From Cyclina sinensis (lineage: Eukaryota; Mollusca; Bivalvia; Venerida; Veneridae): DNA of 64,000 bases. A model generated the notes under the pieces. The model made no database searches and was not told the origin of the DNA. It worked only from the letters and a program-made list of their open reading frames with translations. This document shows, one piece after another, positions 11,913 through 23,081 of the stretch. The number at the start of each line of letters is the position of its first letter. Position 1 is the first letter of the stretch. The DNA lies in NCBI GenBank assembly GCA_012932295.1, contig JAAONU010000011.1, positions 15,088,136 through 15,152,135 on the forward strand, read 5' to 3'. The translations under genes were made by a program, and so were the position numbers.

Positions 11913-13407
11913 CCTGGAAACTTGGGTGGGATTTGGATTAAACTTACTTTAATACTTAGCTCCAAAACAGCCTGGAATTTAATCTTGGTTACTTTTTTAA
12001 ACATAATTTAGATACCAACTTCTTTAAAAATGATGACTGAAACTATGTCGGATATCATATCAAAATAACATATGCTTGTAATTGACATTAAATTTAAACC
12101 TTAATAAATTTAAACCATAATAATCAACAAGCCCATATTTAGAGTCTTACTTAGCATTCGTAGTTTTGATTGAATGCTAAAACTCAAGTTGGGATCGCAC
12201 TTTTTATAACTTTATAAAATGAAGGTTGGTACAAATTGAATATCTTCCATCTTCCCGAATGAACGCAATTATATGCAGTAATTGTATGCATATTGCGTTC
12301 TACATGATTTTCTCATTTCCCACTTCATGTCATCCACCCTTCTTTAATAATCTTTTTTTTTTCATAAAAATGAGCCGTACAGAAGAGTTATTCACCACAA
12401 AGATATTATCTAAATATATATTTTTTGCATGATCGCTTACACGATATTTTAACACAGTTCAACTGAAAATGTTATAACTTCTTATACAGCCATGGTTGAA
12501 ATCAACCTTTTAAACTGTTGACGCGGAACATTACTTATAAAACGTCTTATTTTTAACTCTTAAAATGACATGCACGTATATAGATTTGTTAATTCATCTA
12601 CAAATCTATTGAATTTTAAAAGTGTTTCCTGTATTACCTACTGTTGTAAATCACTGTAAATGATACCGTGTCCTCATTCGCCACCAAGGAAATGTTTACT
12701 TACCGAACGGCCACACAGAAACGAGTCGAAGAAACTTCACAAGGCTGTTTTTGTAACATATCAAACTTTAGCAACATGATGCATATAATGGTATGATTAT
12801 AGAAAACTTGAAATGTAACTTGAAATGGCACAGATGCCCCCTTAGACAATGGTAAAACGAATCAGAACAGTAAAGTACATTCGACTTGCTGCATACAGAA
12901 CCCTGAACAGTGTACATTACAATGTATTGTATTGTAAGTACATGTAGTTGCATACCTTGACATTATTTATACAGTAAAGTTTATATATGATGTCCTGTGT
13001 AAAGTTAATGTAATTTAGGACTTAATTGTAATACTTTATTACTATGCAATAATGACTGCTGACAAAAGGCCCCGAAAAAAGCACAGCCAACAGTGAGAAC
13101 TTTTAAGGTAGTCACAAACATTATCCAAAACACTTCAAAATGAGGGAAAGAAATGTTATTAAAATGAATTTAAAAATATACTATGGAGATTAAAATTATC
13201 AAGGATATTTTATTGTAGTTCTTTTCTGAAAAAATAGATAAAGCAGAAATCGAGTTAACCATGTAGTTGTTTTAAAGTAATAATTGAAATCATTGATACC
13301 TGATTTTATATAAACACAATGAAAAGGCTTTTCATAACGCTTAATTATAGGGAAAATGAAAAAAAAAGAAGTTAAATGTTTTAAAATCAAGGAGTCAAAA
13401 ATAGAAA
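11913..13407. other. gene-free stretch
   Basis: AT-rich DNA with short, low-complexity frames only. No coding or repeat feature is supported. Confidence 0.45.
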
Positions 13408-14130
13408 CAAGGGCTGTAAAAATGATTTTGATGTCACCCTTACGTGTATCAAAAAGTCCGAAAATCTATAAAGGGTGACTCATCAGGGTTACCCTTTCTT
13501 TCTGAAAAGTTTGAGGTTCCTGGCTTTAGTATGATTGTTACAGTTACTGGGTGGAACCAGAACAGGTCACTTAGACCCAAAGTTTGAATGAGTAAGCTCA
13601 AAATCCTACTGGCCTTCTACTTACTATTGCAGCGAGTATAAAAGGAGTAATAGACTCAAAAGGTAAAAAAGCTGAACTTATTTAAAGTTCTCGATTCACT
13701 CGTTCTTGAGTAATTTATGGAACGCCACAGTATGACCTTTGATATCTTGACACTTGATGTACTGGGTGCAAATTTAAGAAGTTTTATCTATATATGTTAA
13801 ACCATTTGTAAAAAAAAATATTCCTCGAGTTATTGATCAAAAACTAATTTCACATTACAGACACCCGTAAAAATGATCTTTGACCCAAATAGCTAAAACT
13901 CTCATTATGGACAATCAGTCTAAAGTGAGGGTCCTGGTTTCAGAAGTTTTGATACAAAGCTGCTTCCGAAAGGCAAGTCCCAATGAGCTTGACATTTGAC
14001 CGAAAAGGTCCGAAAATAACATCGATAAATATCTATATGAAACACATTCCAAAGAGCAGATCTTGAGTTATTGATCAAAACTAATCGTATTCTTGCTTAT
14101 TTGACTCCAAGTGTTCTGGTCACTGTAAGG
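13408..14130. repeat. degenerate bivalve-type tandem repeat
   Basis: Recurring blocks (GTCCGAAAATCTATA / GTCCGAAAATAACATCGATAAA; CGAGTTATTGATCAAAAACTAAT / GAGTTATTGATCAAAACTAAT; 'AGTTTGAGGTTCCTGG' / 'GTGAGGGTCCTGG') recur with large offsets. This marks two to three heavily diverged monomers of about 240-280 bp. There is no coding potential. Confidence 0.55.
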
Positions 14131-15057
14131 ACATTGCGTATCTACCATTTTTGCTCAACAATGCCATTACCTTTTTATGTTTTACCTGTTTGCGTGCTTT
14201 TGCATGCAACACTGTCGAGTTGATTGGTGGGTTGAAGTTAATTTACCAAGACAATTTGATTGTTCTAATGAGAACCTGTAGGGGCAAGTGTGGGTCAATG
14301 CACCCTAGAACCTGGTTTAAACCGCCAGTGAAAAATGTTTTGCCACTGACCGTTCCATTCCAGGGCGGTAACCCCGCGAGTTCTCATTTTCGTTAAGTGT
14401 TTGTGGCGCTTTATTTGACATTTTTTTTTACTTTTTAAGGCTTCAGTTGGGTTCTAATCCTTAACCTTTAGAGGAAATTTTTTTTACTGAAACAAATTAG
14501 CTAAAAAAGATTTTTTTTCCAAGACCCAGGAAAAGCATAACATATATTATATTTGAATCTGCATGACAGGTAGCGAGTTTTCATAAGCAAACGGTGAAAA
14601 ATTTGATACCTCTGGAAAAGACAATCCGTAAACGTAGGTACACAGCCGTAAGGAAAACACACACAATAAGAAGTTTCAACTTATTTAATTTCATTCTAGT
14701 AAATTTGTACATTATCCTTCTTCACTTTGTCACTGATCATACGCATTCAAGCTGTTCAAATACCTAACAAATGTGTTATAAAGCGATACATGTCTTAACG
14801 GTTCAGTGAAAGTAGATATATTCTATACCCGTACGACATTGCGCTGCAAATGTTTATGATTACTTACGATCAAACTGGATGTGAAAAATATTTGCAGTCG
14901 TAAACACCGCATAATAGTATCTCAGTTGACGCGTTCACTTTCCAGCAGGTGTCTACCAGTATACAATGTTACAAAGCAAGAGTCTTGGGTAAAAAAGAGT
15001 TTACACGCTCAAATATGTGTAGTGTGTTCACGTGTATGTGAAAAACTGCGACTGCTA
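14131..15057. other. gene-free stretch
   Basis: Two open frames (14151-14396 and 14881-15150, plus) occur. The second runs into a SINE, and neither shows domain features. Nothing else is supported. Confidence 0.35.
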
Positions 15058-15355
15058 TCTATCTATTTGAGCTTATTAATCGTCGGTAACGGTAACCCAT
15101 ATGACCGACGCCCCCTGAAAGGATTGGTTATTTTATGTTGTGGGGGATAGTGCAATATACAGAAAGCATCCAATTTCAGAGACACCCCTGGTTCTTTTGC
15201 ATGTTCAGTGCAGAGCACTGATACATGGGACCTCGGTTTAACATCTCATCCGAAAAACAAATAGTAATGTTAGTGGAGAAGCCGGGGATCGATCTCGGGA
15301 CGCCTGGGTTACCAGTCCAGTGCGTTATCACTGGACCACTGATCAGATCCTGCCG
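15058..15355 (-). mobile_element. tRNA-derived SINE, copy 1 (full-length)
   Basis: Read on the minus strand, the element starts with a tRNA-like head. TGGTCCAGTGATAACGC resembles a Pol III A box, and GAGATCGATCCCC resembles a degraded B box. An anticodon-like loop reads CTGGTAA (GGT, Thr-like). A body of about 200 bp and a 3' tail with GATAGATAGATA follow. Copies at 35155-35435 and 56290-56525 and a tail-only copy at 32215-32307 share the body. The head is too diverged and lacks an acceptor stem, so it is not a functional tRNA gene. Confidence 0.8.
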
Positions 15356-16206
15356 TGAGTGCGTTAGTTTTTAAAATGGCTAGATATTTTATATTCAGCC
15401 TAAACCTACATTAACACGTCTCTTATCATGGTGTGAGGTTGTAATAAAAGGTTATACTTTAAACTGCATTTTTACTTAGCTAAATCTTTACTGGTGCAAT
15501 GATGTCCATACGGTATCTAATTATAAATTCAGACGAACTGCAGGTTGGGAATTGCCGCCAAGCTTCACTCAATGTTTAATATTAGGTACTTGTAAACATC
15601 CTGTACCAATAATATTACGTAGAAATACATGTAGTAGTAAGTATTATTGTTATGACTTAAGGCTGTCAACCTGTAGATCTATCACTGCTTTTACTGTTTA
15701 ACTGTAGCATAAGATCTGTTTATTTTTTAACATTTTGTAACATAAATTTCTTAACAGCTGTTTCTCTGGCTATTAGCGCCACCAACCAGTTATAATCGAA
15801 AATCGATTGTTAGGGTTATACAGTAAATGTAGATGATTAAAAATGTAAAATCGCAAGAAAAGCTTATAGTAACATTTGACTATCTGGCGTGAAACGTACA
15901 TACCTTTAGAAAATTCATGAACTATGCTGCATTTCAAATAGGCACCAAAATAGTTTTGTCATGTCTGTTCTTGACAGCACTATGAGTAAACGATGGAGAA
16001 GCATTATTTTTAAAAGGTTTATAATATATTTCCTTGTATTTGACTTTATACAAAATGACAAACGTTTTACAAAATGTGTTTAGATAAGTTAATGTAAAAC
16101 ATTTTACGGGGTTGGGCCAACAATGATCTCTGGCACAGAATCTACAATTTTGGTGGGCAATCCTTTTTGCTAGATTTCAGGACTCTTGGTATTGTGGTTT
16201 TAGAAA
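15356..16206. other. gene-free stretch
   Basis: No supported feature between the SINE and the hairpin element. Confidence 0.4.
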
Positions 16207-16289
16207 AGAGTAGTATAAGAACTGGGGGTACCAGCACTCCTTCGAAAATCGAAACTGTGCTGGAACATCCCCAGCTCTCATACTATTCT
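16207..16289. repeat. 83-nt near-perfect hairpin (micro-MITE or pre-miRNA-like)
   Basis: Arms of about 32 nt pair with few mismatches: AGAGTAGTATAAGAACTGGG... with ...CCCAGCTCTCATACTATTCT, the pairing continuing through CCAGCAC / GTGCTGG. The loop of about 19 nt itself contains TTCGA AAA TCGAA. The size and stem length are those of a pre-miRNA, but small palindromic MITEs look the same. No expression evidence is available. Confidence 0.7.
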
Positions 16290-16304
16290 ATGTACTATAT
16301 ACTC

Positions 16305-16352
16305 TGTGTGTGTGTGTGTGCGTGCGTGCGCGCGCGTGCGTGCGTGTGTGTG
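16305..16352. repeat. compound TG/CG microsatellite
   Basis: A TG run passing into alternating GCGTGC/GCGCGC and back to TG. This purine-pyrimidine alternation could form Z-DNA. The plus-strand frame across it (16167-16406) is a repeat artefact. Confidence 0.93.
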
Positions 16353-17055
16353 TTAATCAATAATAGTATACTCATAACTTGTTTAAATAGAAACTCGTTT
16401 AAGTAGTGTATTAAAAGAGAAAAAAGATTTTCCAATCGATCGTTGCTCTGTATAAAATAGCCAAGTTTTGGAAATCATTTAGATGAGTTAGATGAGTTAC
16501 ATTTACCTATTCAAAATATAAAAAAAAAACATTTTAATGCATTATCAAGATACTTATATGAGATATTTATGTTAAATTATAATGTCTAAATGCCGTCTTG
16601 AACTGAATTGGATATATACATTAGACGATTTACAATTCGCAATTTGCAATTCGTATTTCATTAATGTCTAAATGTCATTCCTACTCTGGGCATAGGCACT
16701 AAGTATGACTATGCCTGCTGTCAATGGAAGATAGTGTTCGGAAAAGTCTCGCTGCCTGTAATTCGTGCTTGGGTTTGTGTACACTGAAAAGATTACTATA
16801 CAGAATGCTTGCCTTATCTCTGATTTATCTCTGGTCCGAAGGTTTCGAGAGGAAATCAAATGGGGTTGAAGGCGATCAATAGCGATAGTAATAAACGAAC
16901 AGGACAGGACAGCTTCCGGGTGGATAGAGTAAGAAAGGTAGCAACAAGCCAAGGGGTTAGAGTGCACACAAATAAAGATTTCCTCAGCCTCAAGGCGAAA
17001 GGTTAGGGGGCACGAGGATTTTGCACTTTTTTTCTAAAAAATAATTACTGTTTTT
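16353..17055. other. flank of the Polinton remnant, no gene
   Basis: A 99-codon minus-strand frame (16668-16967) shows no domain and I do not call it. No terminal inverted repeat of the Polinton is recognisable before its first coding trace near 17055. Confidence 0.4.
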
Positions 17056-17136
17056 CTAATCTTCAAATCCTTTAGCCAATTTCTTCTTTTGTCCATCCGT
17101 TAAAGTTACTTTATATTCAATATAATTTGATGCCAT
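17056..17136 (-). pseudogene. N-terminal stub of a Polinton pX-like basic virion protein
   Basis: A 26-codon frame with an ATG at 17136 ends in TAG at 17058-17056. It contains YKVTLTDGQKKKLAK, the characteristic start of the small Lys-rich, adenovirus-pX-like protein of Polintons and adintoviruses. It lies 70 bp after the major capsid stop, its usual position. The Gly-rich hydrophobic C-terminal half expected in the family is absent, so the gene is cut off here and this marks the left limit of recognisable Polinton sequence. Confidence 0.6.
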
Positions 17137-17781
17137 TTATATAATTTATTTATACATATTTTTATTTAAACAATAGTTAATTTCCAACAGTATTTAACTG
17201 AACTGTTTATTCGTATAATACGATCGCATAAACACGAATACGAACTGTCGGCACATTATTTAAAGTAAGTGTTAATGTAAGATGTTTTGGATCCACAGCA
17301 ATTTTCGCTTTTTTAAATTCTAAATTAAAATAAACAAAACCAAATAGATCTTTAAAATTTGATATATTTAAAAGACTTCCAGTATTTTTATCATTTTGTT
17401 TATGAAAATAAGTAATAACATCATCATAAATTCTTGATATACTTGTATATTGTGTTTCGGGATCAAAACACCATTTCCAACTTCAAGTCGACAAGATGTT
17501 TTTAACGTACAATCATAATTTGCAGCATTTACTTTAAAAGTATCTAATAAATGTGGATTATGTTCTTGTGAATTACTTTTAATAACTCGTTGTAAATATA
17601 CAAGCACATGTTTAGGATTTGTCACACCAGCTGTAATTCTAAAGGTTATATTATTTTGCTGTATATCTTGTGATTGCGTTATAATTTCTCTTAGGTATTT
17701 CCATTGTCTTGCTTTCATATAAGATTCAGTTATTAAATTATATCCGTCAGCATTAAAAATCAAGCGAGGCACACACAAAAG

Positions 17782-20700
17782 GTAGATGGGCAACAGTTTT
17801 TTGATAATTTATTATCACAAATTTATGAATTTCAGAATCATGCAAAAATTTACATTTGCGGGGATTTCAATAGTCGTTGTGGGGATTTGAAAGACTTTAT
17901 TGAAGGAGTTGATATGCTGCCCTGTAGAGATGTTTTAGACTTTAGGGTTAACAAGTATGGACATTTAATGATTGACTTTCTCCTTAGCAGTAATATGTGT
18001 ATGTTAAATGGTCGGAATAGTACAAAAAATGACTTTACAAGTTTAGCTTCAAACGGAAATTCTGTTGTTGACTATTGTTTAGTTAATCATGATGATTTGC
18101 ACATGTTTGAAAATTTCAATGTATTTAAAACCACTGATGTTATAAGTAAAGTTGGATGCAATAATGTTGTATTTTCAGGATCTTATCCTGACCATTCTAT
18201 TTTGACATGGAGTATTTGTGTGGAAACCAACAAAAGATATTCAAAACCAGTTTCTGAGTTGCAACAGTCTTATGTTAAATTTGATGTGAAAAATATACCC
18301 GATTCTTTTATGTGTGAGGATAGTATGATACATCATTTACATGAAATAGTTTTTAACCTTGAACAAGGATTACAAAATCAGACAAGTATTGATAAAGCTT
18401 ATGATGATCTTTGTTGTTGTATTAAAGATGAGATGTTTTCAAAGTTGAATTATAAACATATCAAGGTTTCATCTTCTGATGTTAGTAACAAAAAACGAAA
18501 AGTTGGTAAACCCTGGTGGGACAACAAATTGTCTTTACTTTGGAATGAACTTTGCACTCATGAACGCAATTTTATTAAATGTAGAGATAGAAGACAAAAA
18601 TCTATTTTAAAGAGTATTTTTATTACACATAGGAAAATTTTTGATAAGCAGATCATTAAAGTTAAGCGTAGTTTTTGGTACAAGTCACAAGTTGAGTTGA
18701 TAAATGATTTTGAAAACAACCAACAAGTTTTTTGGAAAAAGATTGGTAGGATGGGAATAGCTAATAAGAAAGGTATACCAATGGAGGTTATTCTTGATAG
18801 TGGTGAAGTTTCAAATGACGTCTCCACTGTGTTAAATAAATGGAAGACTAGCTATGAGAATCTACATGGTAAAAATGTAAATCAAATTTTGGTTCAGAAT
18901 GATGTTAATAGTTATGATGATAAAGATGTGTGTAATGTTTTTGTAGCCGAACCTCTTTTCAATGAAGCTATTTCTGTTTTTGAAGTTAGAAAAGTTGTGT
19001 TAGATGCAAAGCGCAATAAAGCTTGTGGATTTGATTCTATACCAGTTGATGTGCTAAAAAATTATACATCTATATCTGTACTTCATATATTGTTTAATGT
19101 TTGTTTCAGTACTGGGTATATTCCAACATCTTGGGGTAAAGGTATAATAAATCCAATTCCTAAATGTAGTACTACTGACCCTAGAGATCCTTTATCTTAT
19201 AGAGGTCTTACTCTTGGTTCAAGCATGTATAAATTATATTGTGCTGTCCTGAATAATAGGTTAACAAAATGGAGTGAGGAAAATAATATAGTTGCAGAAG
19301 AGCAGAATGGGTTCAGAAAAAATAGAAATACTCTTGACCATCTAAGTACCCTTACAACTATCATTGAAACTAGAATGAAGAAACAGTTATCAACATTTTG
19401 TGCGTATATTGATTTTAAAAAGGCGTACGACTGCATTAATAGAAATATTTTATGGAAGAAACTTGCTTTGATTGGAGTACACAAAAATAGTAGAATGTTT
19501 ACTGCTTTGAAATCTTTGTACTCTTGTGTTCAATCTTGTGTTAGATTAAATTCCTTTACTTCGGACTGGTTTGAGGTTAATACTGGATTAAGACAAGGCT
19601 GTAGCCTGTCACCGATACTTTTTAATCTTTACATCAATGACTTTGTATCAACTGTTAAAGAACTTGGATATGGTGTTGATATCGGTAACAATGAGAAGTG
19701 TTGTATCTTGCTTTATGCTGACGACATTGTTCTGCTGGCAGAGTGTGAGCAGGATCTCCAACGCATGTTGGACATTCTCCATGATTGGTGTGATCAAAAT
19801 GGAATGACAATTAGTCCAACTAAGAGTCAGGTGGTTCACTATCGACCTAAATCTGTAAACCGAATTATGTTTACTTTTAAGTGTGGACATACAGAACTTA
19901 AAATTGTAGAAAAGTATGTTTACTTGGGTCTGGTATTAACAGAATTTCTGGATTATAATGTCATGGCCAAAACTGTTTCACAGGCAGCCAGCAGAGCATT
20001 GGGTGTGATTATTGCAAAATTTAATAATGCAGGTGGTCTTCCTTTGAATGTTTACATGAAATTATATGATTCTATTGTATGGCCAGTGATTGCATATGGA
20101 TCAGCTATTTGGGGTACCAGATCTTTTTCTTGTATTGATGCTGTGCAGCATAGAGCTATACGTTTCTTTTTGGGAGTCGGTAAATATACGCCTACAGCAG
20201 CTTTAAGTGGAGATTTAGGCTGAATACCGCCATTTGTTCGACAGTAGCAATCTGTATGCAATCTCTGGAACAGATTTAGTAAATTACAAAATTCTCGGCT
20301 TAACAAACAAGTTTTCTTATATGGTTTTAGAAATGCTGGTGGGAATTGTAGAAATTTTGCTTACAGAGTTAAAACTCATCTCAACAAGATTGAATGCTTA
20401 CAGTTCTTTGATGTGTCTCAACCTATTATTCAATCTGTAATGAAAAGTTCAGTTAAGGACAAAATGATGTCAATTTTTAAAGAGAATTGGTTAGCATCTG
20501 TTAATAGCTCTATAAGTATAAGAAGTTCTGGAGGGAATAAATTGAGAAATTACAAATTATTTAAACAAGACTTTTCATGTGAGCAATATTGCAAAATTGT
20601 TATGGCTAGAAAGCATCGCTCAGCTTTTGCAAAGTTTAGAGCTGGAGTAGTACCTATACGCATTGAAACAGGTCGATACGAAGGGTTACCTATTTTAGAA

Positions 20701-20943
20701 AGAACATGTTTATGGTGTAAAAATAATGTAGAGGATGAACTACATGTTTTGTTTTATTGCTCCTTGTATAGTGAAATTAGACAAGCATTGTTTGATAAAG
20801 CCTTTTCAGTCAACCATAATTTCTATATTATGACAGATAAGGAAAAATTAATATTTTTGTTTAGCAATCCTAGTATGATACGTGAGTGTGCCAAAAGCTG
20901 CTTTCAGATCATAGAACGCAGAAGAGTATTTCTTTTTAAATAG
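17782..20943 (+). pseudogene. LINE ORF2: endonuclease-reverse transcriptase
   Basis: A single reading frame of about 1,050 codons is broken only by TGA at 20221 and TAG at 20245. The C-terminal part of an APE endonuclease comes first (CGDFNSR near 17858, VVDYC, PDHSILTW). A linker follows, then reverse transcriptase with QNGFRKNRNTLDH, AYIDFKKAYDCINR (first catalytic Asp), GLRQGCSLSPILFNLYINDF and LLYADDIVLLA (catalytic ADD, about 19714-19740). The C-terminus has a CxxC-H-C zinc-binding motif, CLWCKNNVEDELHVLFYC (about 20708-20761). The ATG at 17887 is internal; the frame enters from the truncation point. The clade is not assigned. Both stops fall in a region where LINE proteins usually have Trp. 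Confidence 0.93.
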
Positions 20944-20997
20944 AATGTTTTATCATGTATATTGTAATAACATAAAAGTTTTAAAATAACTTTAATG

Positions 20998-21001
<4 letters not shown>

Positions 21002-21073
<72 letters not shown>
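21002..21073. repeat. (AT)n microsatellite in the LINE 3' UTR
   Basis: About 36 AT units between the ORF2 stop and the LINE 3' terminus. Confidence 0.97.
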
Positions 21074-21080
<7 letters not shown>

Positions 21081-21896
21081 AAATGTAAATATGAACTAAA
21101 TGTCTCATATAAATCTGTTTAGATTGGTTTTTACATATTGAATGGTATATTTATATGCTTTTAATTAATATATGCATGTAAAAAATGAGACAATAAACTA
21201 AACTAAACACAAAATTAGTTTTGTTACAATAATTCTGCCTCGATCAACAGCATGAGCTCTATAAATTAATTCATTATCATTTGCTAAATGCAATATAATT
21301 TAAATTTGACTTGGAGGCAACAGATTAGTTTCCAAACCCTGAAAAAATGAAAAATTATTTAATGGAATTTTAGCATTTACTTCATCACCTCCCTCAGTTG
21401 ACGACTTTCTGAAAGAGAAACCTCTATTATACCCATTTTGATCGCTCCTACTTTCAGCAACAGCAATTTCATCTAAATAGATAGATTAATTAATTCAAGT
21501 TGAATCTGCATAATCCTTAGATAATTCTATTAACTTTCTTACATTTATTACTTTGTATAAATTATTACAATCATAAACATTTTTTCCATTTTATTTAATA
21601 ACTAGTTGATCAATTATTGAAGCTGCATTATTAATTAAGGCAACTTGATCTCCGGCATCATAATTATTACCGTTAAGTAGTTTATTTACTTTAAAACTTA
21701 CTTCAAAATAGCCATTATACCAATCAAAATGTGAACTTCTATCATTAATTGTAAAGTCATAACCACTTTTTTGTTGTTGAGTATTATCCACCAAGATAGA
21801 TATTAAAGGTGTATCTAGTTGAATAGGCGTTTGTTCATATCTTTCACAATACTGTTTTGATCTAAACATATATATCATATATTATTTTTTTATAAA

Positions 21897-22368
21897 TTAA
21901 TTAATTATTTTTTTATATAAATCAAGCAATTTATTTATACGATTACGCCTTATTACGCCTTGCCTTCCTGATCCTGGCAATAACTTATTTATTCTTATAT
22001 TAATATCATCAATTCTTTTATTTTTACTTTTATTATTATTATTACTTAATTCCCTAACAATTAAATCTCCAACGGGTTTGATTTGATTTTTAAATACATT
22101 AATCATTTTATCTGCGGCTAATTTTCCTATTTCAGTTCCAATCTTTTTAGTTCCGCTTTCAAGAGCTGTCTTTCCTACAGTTTCCAAGGCTTTTTTTCCC
22201 AGCACTACCAACAGAAGACGAAAACAACTTTGTTATAGTGTCAAACATACCCGAGCCATCAATGTTTCTTATGGTCGAGCTCGAAGAGTGATTCTCGCTT
22301 TCTTCTCCCGTCCAAGCATCAACATAAACAAATATACCTTTATTTTCATCATAAAACTTTTTGTACAT
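21897..22368 (-). pseudogene. small Polinton virion-associated protein, frameshifted
   Basis: The ATG at 22368 lies 9 bp past the penton stop. The first segment contains VYVDAWTGEESE and then SGMFDTITKLF. A frameshift near 22160-22211 passes to a second frame carrying KKALETVGKTALESGTKKIG, a predicted amphipathic/basic helical stretch, and ending LLDLYKKIIN at 21897. Polintons encode a short protein of this make-up beside the capsid genes, with a glycine-containing amphipathic N-terminal half and a basic C-terminal half. Its role may be as a minor core or membrane-active protein, which is inference only. Confidence 0.65.
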
Positions 22369-23081
22369 TATATAAATTATATTTCTTTTAAAATTAACGT
22401 GAAACTTGTTTGAACTTCATTGAAATTTTTCGTTCTTCCAAACACATCTGTTATGTATATTCTAATTGAATTTATATTATTTTTATTTATTTCAGAATAT
22501 CCAACTATGTTTGGTTCTCTTTTTAAGGATTAACCCTTGTTAAATCTGCAGTACTTAAAGCATATAAAACATCACCAAAATGACCATCAAGGAGTGAATT
22601 ATGAATAAGATCACAATGAATGTAAATAGTATCAATAGAGTTAGTTATATTCGGTATCGTAGATCCCCATTCAGTATTTCTTAAAGCTTTTTTCTCAAAG
22701 CCAAGCAACGTATGAAAATTCGATATTCTTAAATCCAATATAAAACCATCATGTATTGAAATTAAAATTCTAAAACTACTTAAATCGAATTCAAGACTTA
22801 TGGGTGCAATAGACGATTCACCATCAAAATCACCATTAGTTATTAATGTTTCTATAGACCGTTCCAGAAATTAGTTCCTCCCTAATTACCTCCCTTGCGT
22901 CCGCCATTAAGGGACTGCGCAGATCGAAGCAGTTTGATAATGCGGAGCTTTGAAAAAGTCCCATTTTAAGAGCTGTAATGTATGGAAGGGGATATCCGCC
23001 ATTTAACACATTATTGTATTTGTTATTTCAATGTGCCAATTTCTTTTCAACGCTGCCAATTCATTTCCCATGTTGCTTTTT

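Larger units (their letters stand above)
17781..21206 (+). mobile_element. 5'-truncated APE-type LINE inserted in the Polinton capsid gene
   Basis: This is a non-LTR retrotransposon on the plus strand, antisense to the capsid gene. It is flanked by the perfect target-site duplication ACACAAAA (17773-17780 and 21207-21214). The 5' end is cut within the endonuclease domain, as expected of incomplete reverse transcription. The 3' UTR contains a long (AT)n run and ends ATGAGACAATAAACTAAACTAA, including an AATAAA. The open frame is almost intact, so the insertion is much younger than the Polinton. Confidence 0.92.
17207..21878 (-). pseudogene. Polinton major capsid protein (double jelly-roll), split by a LINE
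   Basis: This is the capsid-building protein of Polintons, a double jelly-roll homologue of adeno- and PRD1-type hexons. The 5' part (21878-21215) carries DWYNGYFEVSFKVNKL and DQVALINNAASIIDQL, typical of the first jelly-roll, followed by stops beyond 21591 and a readable continuation. The 3' part (17780-17207) carries VPRLIFNADG, TFRITAGV and LEVGNG, then a shift near 17375 to the frame holding LLNISNFKDLFGFVYF, with a stop at 17207. Between them lies a LINE with an 8-bp target duplication; counting one copy of the duplication, the capsid frame is in phase on both sides, so the LINE arrived before or independently of the other breaks. The gene starts 18 bp after the upstream gene's stop. It is not functional. 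Confidence 0.88.

Noticed and set aside
15270..15355. Possible tRNA gene on the minus strand
   Set aside because: A- and B-box-like sequences exist but there is no acceptor stem and the B box is degraded; it is the head of a SINE present in several copies.
16167..16406. 79-codon plus frame rich in Cys/Val/Arg
   Set aside because: It is produced by the TG/CG microsatellite.
18558..20306. Several antisense frames of 80-95 codons (18558, 19197, 19648, 20052)
   Set aside because: Shadows of the LINE ORF2 on the opposite strand.
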